From assembly GCA_034336665.1 (NCBI GenBank), contig JAPFBE010000003.1, positions 235,001 through 299,000 on the forward strand: a stretch of 64,000 nucleotides of DNA, read 5' to 3'. A program made the translations under genes and the position numbers. Below, in pieces: positions 12,206 to 23,765 of the stretch (position 1 is its first letter; every line of letters begins with the position of its first letter). The notes under the pieces were generated by a model. The model made no database searches. It was not told the DNA's origin and was given only the letters and a program-made list of their open reading frames with translations. Origin of the DNA: Luscinia megarhynchos (Eukaryota > Chordata > Aves > Passeriformes > Turdidae).

Positions 12206-13610
12206 TTCCTGGCTCCTGTAACACCTGCAGGCCTAACCAAGCCTCAGCGGGGTGGCTCCTGCCTCGGGGGTTCGGGGGTTGGCTGCTGAGAGCCACCACT
12301 GTCTTGGGGAATTATTTGCTTTATTATGGTCAGAATATTTCTGTTTTGTCCACTGGGGGTGACCCCTCCCTGCTGGTGGCTGGAGCTCCACCAGCACTGG
12401 AGCGACCCAGCCCGCAGGAAATCCTGCCCGCACAGGGATGGTTCCAGTGCCAGCAGCGCGACGTTCCTGGGGGCTGCAGGGAGGGGGGTCACCCCCGACC
12501 AGGGCAGGGGTCCGGGCATTAGCAGAGTCAGTAACAGAGCAGGTTGCGTTTGGGAGGCACCCCAAAGCTCATCTTGTTTCACCGCCCTGCCGCGGATGTC
12601 CCCCGCTCCCGTCAACCCCAGAGGGGATCCTGAGCCCCGAAATCTTCCCCCCATCCCCTGCAGCAGCCGAGCCCGCAGATCTCCCCTCGCATTCCCCTGG
12701 AGAAACTCTGCCAAATTCCTTTTACCGAGTTAATCACCGAGAGCGATCTGCATAACAATAATTATCCAAATCAGGGGCTGCTATTAGCTGTGCTCCCGGC
12801 AGAGCCAGCCCGGCACGCCCGCACCCCGCGCCAGGGCGTTTGATCGCTCCCAGCCCGGCCCGGGCTCCCGGGGCTGCGCTGGGGTCCCGAGGCCGGGGGT
12901 GCCCGGGGCGGGCGGGGGCACACGGAACCCTCGGGGGCTGTGGGGCCGGAGGGGCGGGGGAAGCGCCGGGGGCGGCTGGAGCTGCTGAGCGGGACCGGGA
13001 GCGTCCCAGGCTGGGAACCGGGCAGGGACCGGGGACCGGGACCAGGAACATCCCCTTCTTCTGGGATCCCTGCGGGGACCGGGAACATCCCCGGCCGCTG
13101 GGAACCGGGCAGGGACCGGGCAGGGACTGGGAACGGGACTGGGAACGGGACGGGGAACATCCTCTCCTTCTGGGATCCGGGCAGGGACCGGGAACATCCC
13201 CACCCTGGCTGGGATCCGGGCAGGGACCGGCGCTGCGCCGCCCTCGCCTGCAGCAGCCGCTGGGCTCTTCCTTCTCCGGCCAGGGAGCTGGGGAGCGGTT
13301 CATTTGGGGTTTGGGGCCAGAGGCGGCTCTGGGGAGCGCTCGTTCGGGGTTTGGGGCCGGAGGCGGCTCTGGGGAGCGCTCGTTCGGGATTTGGGGCCGG
13401 AGGCGGCTCTGGGAACGCTCGTTTGGGGTTTGGGGCCAGAGGCACTCTGCGGCGCCGGGAGGCTGGCGCACAGCAGCCGCACCCCCCGCCAGCCATAACC
13501 AGGGGAAAACTCCCTCCGTCCCTCCCTGCCGAGCGGAGAGCGGCCGGGCTCTGCCGGGACGGGGCGGAGGAGCGGGCAGCGGCAGCAGCCGGGGCGAAGC
13601 TCGGGGGCGA
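12206..13610. other. CpG-rich stretch with two short arrays, no gene recognised
   Basis: CpG density rises sharply from about 12770. Inside are GGGACCGGGAACATCCCC-type repeats (about 12990-13230) and an approximately 42-bp unit containing TTTGGGGCCGGAGGCGGCTC (about 13300-13445, four copies). Long open frames on both strands follow from base composition. It has the look of a CpG island but no transcript can be shown from sequence. Confidence 0.45.
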
Positions 13611-14150
13611 TGCCGGCCAGGACCACCGCCCCATCATCGCCCGCTCGCCCCAGGACCACCGCCCCATCATCGCCCGCTCGCCCCAGGACCACCGCCCCAG
13701 CACCTCTCGCTCGCCCCTGACCACCGCCCCAGCACAGCCCGCTCGCCCCAGGACCACCGCCCCCATCATCTCCCGTTCGCCCCAGGACCACCGCCCCAGC
13801 ACCTCTCGCTCGCCCCCTGACCACCGCCCCAGCATCTCCCGCTCGCCCCAGGACCACCGCCCCCGCATCGCCCGCTCGCCCCTGACCACCGCCCCCCCAT
13901 CATCGCCCGCTCGCCCCAGGACCACCGCCCCCGCATCGCCCGCTCGCCCCTGACCACCGCCCCCATCATCTCCCGTTCGCCCCAGGACCACCGCCCCAGC
14001 ATCTCCCGCTCGCCCCAGGACCACCGCCCCAGCATCTCCCGCTCGCCCCAGGACCACCGCCCCACACCGCCCGCTCGCCCTGACCACCGCCCCAGCATCT
14101 CCCGCTCGCCCCAGGACCACCGCCCCCGCACCGCCCGCTCGCCCCCGGGC
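13611..14150. repeat. Minisatellite, unit about 28-34 bp, CpG-rich
   Basis: Roughly 18 copies of a unit containing CCGCTCGCCCCAGGACCACC followed by GCCCCAGCATCTC or GCCCCCATCATC. The unit is CpG-bearing and would lose CpGs quickly if methylated in the germ line. Confidence 0.92.
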
Positions 14151-15515
14151 CAGCCGCGCCCTCCCCGCCAGGGAAAGGCGATTCCGTTCTCTGCAGCAGA
14201 GCCGGACCCCGCGGATCCCCCCCCCTCCTCCCCCGAGGGCGCAGACCGGGGTGCGGGGCGCCCCAAACCCTCCCGCAGCATCCCGGGGGATGGAGCCCGG
14301 GCTCTAGGTAACTGCTTGGAGTTCAGGGCAAAATGAAAAGATTTGGGGGAAGAAGAACCCGAGGAGCCGCTTGGGCAAAGCTGTGCGAGCTGCATCCCCA
14401 GAGCTGCATTAAAAATGTATTAATCGAGTTTAATAGTGCGGCTGGATCGTGCAGGAAGGGTCTGATCGGTGCTGGAGGAAGGGATCCAAAGCTGAAGGAC
14501 TCCTTTGGCGCAGAGCTCCCGGGTGCACCGAGATTCCCACTGGATCCCTGTTTATTTGCAGTTTGATATTTGCATTTTGCCAGAGAGGCTGAGCTGTTGG
14601 CATGGCAGCACAGCTGCCAGCTTCCAGCACTGGTAATTTTCTTTCTGTTAACACCTGACATCTGGTTTTCTTTCATGCAATATTTATCCTGAACTGCTTT
14701 TAAAAAATTACAAAATTTTAATAGCAGTTAGAGTAACAGTAATAGAGAATAGTAGTTATCATTATATAATACTTATTATTATTACTGTTATTACTATTAA
14801 AATCTGGTATTATTTGGATTAATTTTATTTTAAAAGATGACCCACTGTCATATTCTGTTTCCCTGGGCACTTTCCTGGTTCAGGATATTTTAGACATGAA
14901 ATTGGCTGTGAACAGGGCTGTCCACAACACGCTGTGGAACACAGAGTAGCTTTTCCATACACTGAGTCAATATTTTGATGTGCAGCAACATCAGAGTTTT
15001 TCAGCACTTCCACCACTTCCTCCTGCGTTATGGATAATTCCTTACGAGTTTTGAGATGAAATGCTTGAGCGTTGGCACAGAAGCTGCTGAAAACAGTCAC
15101 ATCCCATTTAATTTGTGTGAGCGGGTCTGATTCAGCCCCTGGGGCTCTTCGGGGCTCTCCGGGGAAGCAGCAGCACCTCCCTTCCTTCGGCTGCGGGGGG
15201 AATTCCATCTCACACAGGTTTTTTCTCTGGCACAAAGGCCTTTCCAGCTGCACGGGTAAATTCTAGTTCTGCGAGATTTGCTCTGGAAACTGCTGCAAAG
15301 CAAATGGAACTGTGTCTCAGAGCTAAAAGGGGAGGGGGAGAAGTTTGGAGATAAGGAACGTGGGCAGCCAGCGTCAAACCTGGAGTTATTTTGTTCTCTG
15401 TCCCAGTGTGAGCCCGGGCCCAGAACTGCCCGTCCTCGGTGCCTGAGAGCGCCTCGAGCACTTGACCCTTCCCCTCTCATTGCCCGGCTCCTTCCTCCTG
15501 CTCTGCTCGCAGCGA
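14151..15515. other. Unique sequence, AT-rich in the middle, no gene recognised
   Basis: GC-rich to about 14310, then AT-rich (14690-14830 is nearly all A/T, ATTATTATTACTG type), then mixed. Overlapping frames at 14825-15579 have no recognisable domain. Confidence 0.4.
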
Positions 15516-15615
15516 GCACAGAAACATCGCAGCGAGCACAGAAATATCGCAGCGAGCACAGAAATATCACAGCGAGCACAGAAATATCACAGCGAGCACA
15601 GAAATATCACAGCGA
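15516..15615. repeat. 20-bp tandem repeat, five copies
   Basis: Copies of CAGCGAGCACAGAAATATCA differ at one or two positions. The array ends at CACAGCGAGATCGG. Confidence 0.9.
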
Positions 15616-15765
15616 GATCGGTTCTGCCTCTGGTCACTGCTTCAAGTGGGAGCGCTTGGAAGAGAAGCGAGTAAGTGCTGGGTTAAAATCAATGAGGAGG
15701 AGACCTGGGGGAGCGTTTTTACAGGGAGCAGGGTGCAAGGACACTGCAGCACAGAGAAAACCCGG

Positions 15766-16245
15766 GCTTGTAAAAGGGTTTGTAAATGGGGTTTGTAAAT
15801 GGTGCCCCTACACCCTGCAGCACAGAGAAAACCCGGGCTTGTAAATGGGGTTTGTATTGTAAATGGGTTTGTGAATGGGGTTTGTGCCCCTACACCCTGC
15901 AGCACAATGCAGACCCGGGTTTGTAAATGGGGTTTGTAAATGGGGCTTGTATTGTAAATGGGGTTTGTAAGTGGGATTTGTAAATGGGGTTTGTAGATAG
16001 GATTTGTAAATGGGGTTTGTAAATGGGATTTGGGAATGGGATTTGGGAATGGGGTTTGTGAATGGGGTTTGTGCCCCTACACCCTGCAGCACAGCGCAGA
16101 CCCGAGGTTTGTGAATGGGGTTTGTAAATGGGGTTTGTAAGTGGGGTTTGTAAGTGGGATTTGGGAATGGGGTTTGTAAATAGGATTTGTAAATGGGGTT
16201 TGTAAGTGGGGTTTGTAAATGGGATTTGTAAATGGGGTTTGTAAG
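15766..16245. repeat. Short tandem array (GGGGTTTGTAAATG)n upstream of the receptor gene
   Basis: Imperfect 9-20-bp copies of GTAAATGGGGTTTGTAAATG interrupted by two or three copies of a longer segment containing CCCCTACACCCTGCAGCACA. It ends 130 bp before the olfactory receptor start codon, so any proximal promoter of that gene is within or beside it. Confidence 0.85.
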
Positions 16246-16374
16246 CCGGTTTGTGCCTCTGGCTGTGGCCCTGTGCAGAGCAGAGCAGCGGCAGGAGGCG
16301 TTTGGTGCTGCTGGAAGAGCCGGAGCAGCTCAGACGAGCAGCTGTGGCATCCCGTGCCTTGGCTTCCAGGGGCC

Positions 16375-17343
16375 ATGGCGCCGTCCAACGCCACCGGCCT
16401 GGCGCCGCTCACGTTCGTGCTGACCGGGATCCCGGGCATGGAGCAGCTGCACGGCTGGATCTCGGTGCCCTTCTGCTGCCTGTACGTGGCGGCCCTGCTG
16501 GCCAACGGGGCGCTGCTGGCCACCGTGTGGGCCGAGCGCAGCCTGCACCAGCCCATGTACCTGCTGCTGTGCCTGCTGGCCCTGGCCGACCTCACGCTGG
16601 CCACCGCGGCCGTGCCCAAGGCGCTGGCCCTGTTCTGGTTCGGCGCCGGCGAGATCTCCTTCGCCGGCTGCCTGACGCAGATGTTCTTCCTGCACTTCGC
16701 CTGCCTGGCGGAGTCGCTGATCCTGCTGGCCATGGCCCTGGACCGCCTCGTGGCCATCCGCTTCCCGCTGCGCTACGGGGCGCTGCTGACGCCGCGGGCC
16801 GTGGCCGCCGCCGGGCTGGCGGCCGCGCTGCGGGGCTTCTGCATCATCCTGCCGTGCGCGCTGCTGCTGCGGCGGCTGCGCTTCTGCGGGCCGCGCCTGA
16901 TCGCGCACACCTTCTGCGAGCACATGGGCATGGCGCGGCTGGCGTGCGGCGGCGCCGAGCGCAACGCGCGCTACGGGCTGGCGCTGCCGTTCGCGGCGGG
17001 CGCGCTGGACGCGCTGCTCATCGCCGCCTCCTACGCGCTCGTCCTGCGCGCCCTGGCGCGCCTGCCGTCCCGCGGCGCCCGCGGCAAGGCGCTGCACACC
17101 TGCGGCTCGCACCTGTGCGTGCTGCTGCTCTTCTACCTGCCCGCCGCGCTGACGGCGCTGGCGCAGCGCTTCGGCCGCGTCCCGCCCGGCGCGCACGTCC
17201 TGCTGGCCAACCTGTTCGTGCTGCTGCCGCCGCTGCTCAACCCGCTGGTGTACGGCGCCAGGACGCGCCAGATCAGGGACAGGGCGCTCAAGGTGCTCGT
17301 CTGCCCCGGGAGAGGCGCGCAGAGAGCGCCGGGGGGGAAATGA
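16375..17343 (+). CDS. Class I olfactory receptor (OR51/OR52-like)
   Basis: A seven-transmembrane odorant receptor of the class I (fish-like) group, encoded by one intact exon of 322 codons. The frame is open further upstream (from 16219), but the Met at 16375 was chosen because it gives a normal short amino end, MAPSNATG, with an N-glycosylation site at Asn5. Seen motifs: GIPG at residues 18-21, GN at 44-45 in helix 1, PMY at 60-62 in helix 2, Cys99 before helix 3, DRL at 123-125, extracellular-loop cysteines at 171, 181 and 191, KALHTCGSH at 238-246 in helix 6, and NPLVY at 289-293 in helix 7. GIPG and the helix 6 motif favour class I. The usual DRY/DRF triplet is DRL here, and the basic loop lacks the common Cys-Asn-Pro. 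Third codon positions are almost all G or C. Class I receptors flank beta-globin loci in other amniotes. The exact orthologue is not assigned. Confidence 0.93.
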   Translation: MAPSNATGLAPLTFVLTGIPGMEQLHGWISVPFCCLYVAALLANGALLATVWAERSLHQPMYLLLCLLALADLTLATAAVPKALALFWFGAGEISFAGCLTQMFFLHFACLAESLILLAMALDRLVAIRFPLRYGALLTPRAVAAAGLAAALRGFCIILPCALLLRRLRFCGPRLIAHTFCEHMGMARLACGGAERNARYGLALPFAAGALDALLIAASYALVLRALARLPSRGARGKALHTCGSHLCVLLLFYLPAALTALAQRFGRVPPGAHVLLANLFVLLPPLLNPLVYGARTRQIRDRALKVLVCPGRGAQRAPGGK

Positions 17344-17800
17344 TGCGCCCCGAATGCGGCTCCGAGCGCCCCGAAAGCGGCTCCGAGCGCCCCAAATGCG
17401 GCTCCGAGCTCCCCAAATGCGGCTCCGAGCTCCCCAAATGCGGCTCCGAGCTCCCCAAATGCGGCTCCGAGCGGCCCAAATGCGGCTCCGAGCGCCCCGA
17501 ATGCCGCTCCGAACTCCCCCAATGCGGCTCCGAGCTCCCGGGATGCGGCTCCGAGCTCCACAAATGCGGCTCCGAGCTCCCCAAATGCGGCTCCGAGCTG
17601 CCCAAATGCGGCTCTGAGCGCCCCAAATGCGGCTCCGAGCTCCACAAATGCGGCTCCGAGCTCCCCAAATGCGGCTCCGAGCGGCCCAAATGCGGCTCTG
17701 AGCGCCCCAAATGCGGCTCCGAGCTGCCCCAAATGCGGCTCTGAGCTGCCCCGAATGCGGCTCTGAGCTCCCCAAATGCGGCTCCGAGCTGCCCGGATTC
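17344..17800. repeat. 21-bp minisatellite directly after the receptor stop codon
   Basis: About 21 copies of a unit of the form GAGCTCCCCAAATGCGGCTC plus one base begin within a few bases of the TGA at 17341-17343. CpG-rich. The 21-bp period makes long shadow frames on both strands. It would form the start of the receptor's 3' untranslated region if that gene is expressed. Confidence 0.93.
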
Positions 17801-18009
17801 TCTTTCAGCTCGTTCGGGCAGCAGCCCAGCCCGGCTCTGCCACCCCAGCCCGGCTCTGCCACCCCAGCCAAGCACAGAACACACCCGGCGTACCTCACAT
17901 TGCTCCCCCCTCGTTTAGTGCAAAATGCGAGGTAAAGGCAAAAATTCAGATCATCAATCTCTGGTTGGCAGTGGAAGGAGAGTGAGCAAAGAAACGAGAC
18001 CCTGCCCAG

Positions 18010-18245
18010 GTATGTCACCTCTGGGAAGTCCCAGGGCAGCTGGGCTGGAGGGACCCCGGAGCTCAGCTCCTCCGAGCCCTGCTCCAGCAGGTTCCTGCAG
18101 AGCAGGATGCACAGGAGCACAGCCAGGTGGGTTCCACCCTCCAGGGAGGGACATCCACAACCCCCTGGCAGCTCCCAGGGCCCCACCGCCCTCACAGTAA
18201 AAGAACTTTTCCTCATATCCAGCTGGAACTTCCCATGTAAATCCC
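18010..18245 (-). mobile_element. CR1 LINE fragment
   Basis: Contains GAGCAGGATGCACAGGAGCA, CAGCCAGGTGGGTTCCACCC and CCGCCCTCACAGTAAAAGAA followed by TTTTCCTCATATCCAGCTGG, all familiar from reverse-complemented CR1. The segment lies 5' of the part seen at 10600, so a different portion of the element is preserved. Confidence 0.7.
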
Positions 18246-20057
18246 CTGAAGGAGGAGGTGGGTGGAATTCCACCGTGGTGTGACAATAAATCCGGACTCA
18301 GGTGAAAAGACATATAATGAATGTGTTCTTCTGATCGACACCTGCATAATGAAATTCATCCTAGAGACTTATTCTTCATTAAAGTTCATAGCATCGAAAA
18401 ATCTCCGAAAGGAACACCAGAGAAATAAAACCAAGTGTTGCACTTCAGCATTCATGGGGTGTCTTTATTCTTTAGCTGTATCATTTGACCTTACTTTGAG
18501 CAAACATGCCAGTGAAAAATCATTCTCAAAAGAATCACAGAATGAAACAAATCGTTATCAAATCCTAAAAGCGCTCTTGCTCCAGAGCAGCTGCTTTCCC
18601 TGGAGCTTAAAAATCCCTTGGGCATCAGTTTGGAGCATCAGAGCTGCAGCCCCTGTGGCTGAGCAGTCACTCCCTAAAAACAGCCCCAAAAAGTCCATTC
18701 TGAGATGGAGCACACGGCTTTTCTTCCAGAACCTGACTTGGTTCCGTGCTGCTCAGAGGTGACACACGGCCCTGTTGTTTTGGAAGTGAGAGGACCCTCG
18801 GCTGTGGGACCAGCAGGGACCCTCCCCTCCGAGCAGAGCTGCTTCTTGTCTCTGCAGCCACGTGTGTTCAACCCCTCATCACTTTGTTGTTCTTCAATGG
18901 CAGCAGCTTAGTGCTCCAGTCCAATTTCATCCCACAGCCACCCAGCAGGACACCCAGAGGCTTTGCAGGTCGGGAAGGCAGAGGGACAGTGTTTATTCCC
19001 ATTTTGAGAGGCGTTTATTCCCGTTCTGAGCAGCAAAAATGAGCTCAGTGATTTGCCTAAGGTGCACCAAGCCTTGTTGTACAAGCTAAATGGATTAAGT
19101 GTTTTTTATGGTAAAAGTCTCATTTTCTAACCCCCAGCTGCAGTCTGAGAGCTGGGCAGGTTCACCCCTCGGTGCAGGGATCACTGTCCATGATGTGCCT
19201 CACCCTCACCCCAGATAAAAGGGTCGAAGGCAGGGGAGCTGCTGGTGCAGTCACGTCCGTGGAGAGGAACACTGGCACCAAAATGGTGCCTTGAAAATGA
19301 GAAAGGTGCTGGAGGGCAAAGCAAGGAGGCAGAGAGAGATTCCTCGTCTTGCTACATAGCCCAGATTTAAAAAACAAACCCCAAACACTCTCAGCTCCAA
19401 AACCTGTCGAGTCTCAATTGCCTCTTGACCTTGAAAAATTTCTGTGCACAGGCTCCAGCACAGCCAGAGAAGCTGCCAGGGAGGAGATGATGCTACAACA
19501 CTAAAACCAGCACATTTACAGCATTTCACTGATTCCCTGTAAAACTGACCTGGCGCATTTCTTTCTGCCAGGAGTCACCGGTTCTGTGAGTTCTGAGCTG
19601 CAAAACAACCTGAGCCCTGCTTTGGTCCTGGGTTTGAGCTGCTTTAGGTCAGAGGGGATCTCTGCAGCTCCAGCTGCAGACGTTCTGGGGTTCTGTAAAG
19701 CCTCCACTCGAGTTTAATTTATGCTAATTATAATGATAAATATACATGTTATACAGTACTAAAACATAAATGTAATCAGTTCATGAAACTCTGCTGTAAA
19801 GCACAATAAGGTTTGTGGGTGTGTGTGGAACCTGGGCTGGGCTCTGCTGCGGGTTTGTCTCGGGGATCTGTGCCCTGTCCTGAGCACTGACCTCTGGGGA
19901 AGAGAGGAGAGATTTCCTGGGGTGAGAGATCAGGACTGGGCTGGAACCAAACCCTCAGCCTCCATCCGGGCTGGGGGTGCCTGACAGGACCCAGTGCCAG
20001 ACCCTCCTCGTGGGGAGGGAATCCTGCTCCAGGGGCCAGGGCTGCTGCTGGGGCAGC
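18246..20057. other. 1.8 kb of mostly unique sequence, no gene recognised
   Basis: AT-rich near 18290-18560 and 19715-19800, otherwise mixed. It carries frames of up to 166 codons (18262-18762) without any recognisable domain, signal peptide or splice pattern. This is one of the longest unique blocks in the window. Confidence 0.4.
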
Positions 20058-20938
20058 ACAGCCACAGCCCACACAGCACACAGCACACAGCACAGAGCAC
20101 AACTACACACCATAAACCACACACCACAACTACAACCCACAGCCCACACAGCACACAGCACACAGCACAACTAGAAACTGCAAACCAGAACCACAACTAC
20201 AAACCACAGCCCACACAGCACACACCACAGCCCACACAGCACACAGCACACACCACAACTACAAACCACAAACTACAAACCATAAACCACACAGCACACA
20301 CCACACACCAGAAACTACAAACCAGAACCACAGCTACAAACCACAACCCACACAGCACACACCACAACTACACACCATAAACCACAACCACAACTACAAC
20401 CCACACAGCACACACCACAACCAAAACCACAAACCACAACTACAAACCACAAACCACAAACCACACACCACAACCAAAACCACACACCACAACCCACACA
20501 CCACAAACTACAACCCACAAACCACAACCACAACCCACACAGCACAAACCAGAAATTACAAACCATAAACCACAACCAAAACCACAACCCACACACTACA
20601 AACCACAACTACAAACCACAAACCACAACCAAAACCACAAACCATAAACCATAAACCATAAACCACAACTACAAACCACAACCACAACCACAAACCATAA
20701 GCCATAAACCAGAGCCACAAACCACAATCCACAACCACAAATCACAACTACAAACTACAAACCACAAACTACAAACTACAAACCACAAACCAAAAACCAC
20801 AAACCAAAAACCACAACCACAACTACAAACCACAACTACAACCCACAACCCACAACCCACAAACCACCATCACAACCCATAAACTACAACCACAACCACA
20901 ACCACAACCACAACCCACAACCCACAACCCACAAACAC
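20058..20938. repeat. (AACCACAAACTAC)-type simple-sequence array
   Basis: About 880 bp of degenerate CCACAA, ACTACA and CACACAGCACA motifs. The plus strand is almost free of G beyond 20100, so the minus strand is G- and T-rich (GTTTGTGG type). Confidence 0.93.
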
Positions 20939-21009
20939 CCTGCTTGTCCTCCTCATTAAATATTGTCTTTGGTGGTTTCCAGCTGCAGCTGTGCCTCAGC
21001 TCCTGCTGT

Positions 21010-22090
21010 GCTGCAGCCTGTGAGCATCCCTGCTCCAGCTGTGCCAGCTGTGCCCAGAGCCAGGTTTGTATCACCTGCTCCAGCTGTGCCAGCTGTGCCC
21101 AGAGCCAGGTTTGCACCCTGCTCCAGCTGCTCCAGCTGTGCCCAGAGCCAGGTTTGTATCACCTGCTCCAGCTGTGCCAGCTGTGCCCAGAGCCAGGTTT
21201 GCATCATCTTGCTCCAGCTGTGCCAGCTGTGCCCAGAGCCAGGTTTGTATCACCTGCTCAGCTGTGCCAGCTGTGCCCAGAGCCAGGTTTGCATCATCTT
21301 GCTCCAGCTGCTCCAGCTGTGCCCAGAGCCAGGTTTGTATCACCTGCTCCAGCTGTGCCAGCTGTGCCCAGAGCCAGGTTTGCACCCTGCTCCAGCTGTG
21401 CCAGCTGTGCCCAGAGGCAGGTTTGCAGCACCTGCTCCAGCTGTGCCAGCTGTGCCCAGAGCCAGGTTTGCATCATCTTGCTCCAGCTGTGCCAGCTGTG
21501 CCCAGAGCCAGGTTTGTATCACCTGCTCCAGCTGTGCCAGCTGTGCCCAGAGCCAGGTTTGCATCATCTTGCTCCAGCTGTGCCAGCTGTGCCCAGAGGC
21601 AGGTTTGCATCATCTTGCTCCAGCTGTGCCAGCTGTGCCCAGAGCCAGGTTTGTATCACCTGCTCCAGCTGTGCCAGCTGTGCCCAGAGCCAGGTTTGCA
21701 TCATCTTGCTCCAGCTGTGCCAGCTGTGCCCAGAGGCAGGTTTGCAGCACCTGCTCCAGCTGCTCCAGCTGTGCCCAGAGCCAGGTTTGTATCACCTGCT
21801 CCAGCTGTGCCAGCTGTGCCCAGAGCCAGGTTTGCACCCTGCTCCAGCTGTGCCAGCTGTGCCCAGAGCCAGGTTTGCAGCACCTGCTCCAGCTGCTCCA
21901 GCTGTGCCCAGAGCCAGGTTTGTATCACCTGCTCCAGCTGTGCCAGCTGTGCCCAGAGCCAGGTTTGCATCACCTGCTCCAGCTGTGCCAGCTGTGCCCA
22001 GAGCCAGGTTTGCAGCACCTGCTCCAGCTGCTCCAGCTGTGCCCAGAGCCAGGTTTGCACCCTGCTCCAGCTGTGCTCCAGCTGTGCCCA
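21010..22090. repeat. Minisatellite, unit about 45-47 bp, about 23 copies
   Basis: Unit made of CTGCTCCAGCTGTGCCAGCT, GTGCCCAGAGCCAGGTTTG and a variable CATCATCTT, TATCAC, CAGCAC or CACC end. The four end types are shuffled along the array. Long plus-strand frames (over 400 codons) are artefacts. Confidence 0.95.
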
Positions 22091-22194
22091 GAGGCCGGCT
22101 CGCAGCAGCCCTGGCCAGCAGGGCTCAGCCCCGCAGCCGCTGCCCCTCGGCGCTCTGGGCAGCACACGCAGCCCGGGGCGGGCTCCAGCGCTGC

Positions 22195-23370
22195 TCGCCC
22201 CCGGAGCCGGGGCAGAGGGAACAGCCGGGCTGAGCCGGGGCAGAGGGAACAGCCGGGCTGAGCCGGGGCAGAGGGAACAGCCGGGCTGAGCCGGGGCAGA
22301 GGGAACAGCCGGGCTGAGCCGGGGCAGAGGGAACAGCCGGGCTGAGCCGGGGCAGAGGGAACAGCCGGGCTGAGCCGGGGCAGAGGGAACAGCCGGGCTG
22401 AGCCGGGGCAGAGGGAACAGCCGGGCTGTGCCGGGGCAGAGGGAACAGCCGGGCTGAGCAGGGGCAGAGGGAGCAGCCGGGCTGAGCCAGGGGCAGAGGG
22501 AGCAGCCGGGCTGTGCCGGGGCAGAGGGAACAGCCGGGCTGAGCCGGAGCAGAGGGAACAGCCGGGCTGTGCCGGGGCAGAGGGAACAGCCGGGCTGTGC
22601 CGAGGGAACAGCAGGGAACAGCCGAGGCTGTGCCGGGGCAGAGGAGCAGCCGGGCTGTGCCGGGGTTAGAGGAACAGCCGGGCTGAGCGGGGCAGAGGGA
22701 GCAGCCGGGCTGTGCCGGGGACAGAGGGAACAGCCGGGCTGTGCCGGGGCAGAGGGAGCAGCCGGGCTGTGCCGGGGGCAGAGGGAACAGCCGGGCTGTG
22801 CCGGGGCAGAGGGAACAGCCGGGCTGTGCCGGGGCAGAGGGAACAGCCGGGCTGTGCCGGGGCAGAGGGAGCAGCCGGGCTGAGCCGGGGCAGAGGGAGC
22901 AGCCGGGCTGAGCAGGGGCAGAGGGAACAGCCGGGCTGTGCCGGGTTAGAGGGAACAGCCGGGCTGAGCAGGGGCAGAGGGAGCAGCCGGGCTGAGCAGG
23001 GGCAGAGGGAACAGCCGGGCTGTGCCGGGGTTAGAGGGAACAGCCGGGCTGTGCCGGGTTAGAGGGAACAGCCGGGCTGAGCCGGGTTAGAGGGAACAGC
23101 CGGGCTGTGCCGGGTTAGAGGGAACAGCCGGGCTGAGCCGGGTTAGAGGGAACAGCCGGGCTGAGCCGGGGCAGAGGGAACAGCCGGGCTGTGCCGGGGC
23201 AGAGGGAGCAGCCGGGCTGAGCCGGGGCAGAGGGAACAGCCGGGCTGTGCCGGGGCAGAGGGAACAGCCGGGCTGAGCCGGGGCAGAGGGAACAGCCGGG
23301 CTGTGCCGGGGCAGAGGGAACAGCCGGGCTGTGCCGGGGCAGAGGGAACAGCCGGGCTGTGCCGGGGCAG
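22195..23370. repeat. 28-bp minisatellite, about 42 copies
   Basis: Unit begins GAGCCGGGGCAGAGGGAACA and ends GCCGGGCT. Variants are TGCC for AGCC, GGAGCA for GGAACA, and GGGTTAGAG for GGGGCAGAG. It starts only about 100 bp after the previous array ends. Confidence 0.96.
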
Positions 23371-23765
23371 GCCCGGCTGGCGCTGGGGAAGTTCCTCACC
23401 GGGGGCTCAGCCCGGGGGTGTCCCGGCCCGGGCACCGCTGGCACAGCCGGGCTGGCGGCCCCAGGCGGCGACAGGAGCGGTTCCACAGCCCTGTGCTGCT
23501 GTGTGCCTGCTCGGGCAGAGGGACCCCCGCCCCCCGGTGCAGGCAGCACCCCACGCCCCTCCTGGCAGCAGCAGCTGCGAGCAGGGCGGGAGCGGCCCCC
23601 TGAGCCAGAGCTCAGGGCAGGGGCGCTGCTGCACGCCCCACACGGGGATCCCCTGGGGGGCCAAGCCTTGCACCCCCTGCCCCCCACTGGGATGGACCTG
23701 ACTGCCCTGCCGGTGCAGGGAGTGAGCGCCTCACACGGGCCCTGCCACATCCCTCTGAGGCAACA

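Noticed and set aside
16219..16374. Upstream Met at 16219 as the receptor start
   Set aside because: It would add 52 residues translated from the GTAAATGGGG array. Class I receptors have short amino ends, and MAPSNATG with a glycosylation site fits.
18262..18762. 166-codon plus-strand frame after the receptor gene
   Set aside because: No recognisable motif or signal peptide, and the sequence begins in the tail of a CR1 fragment.
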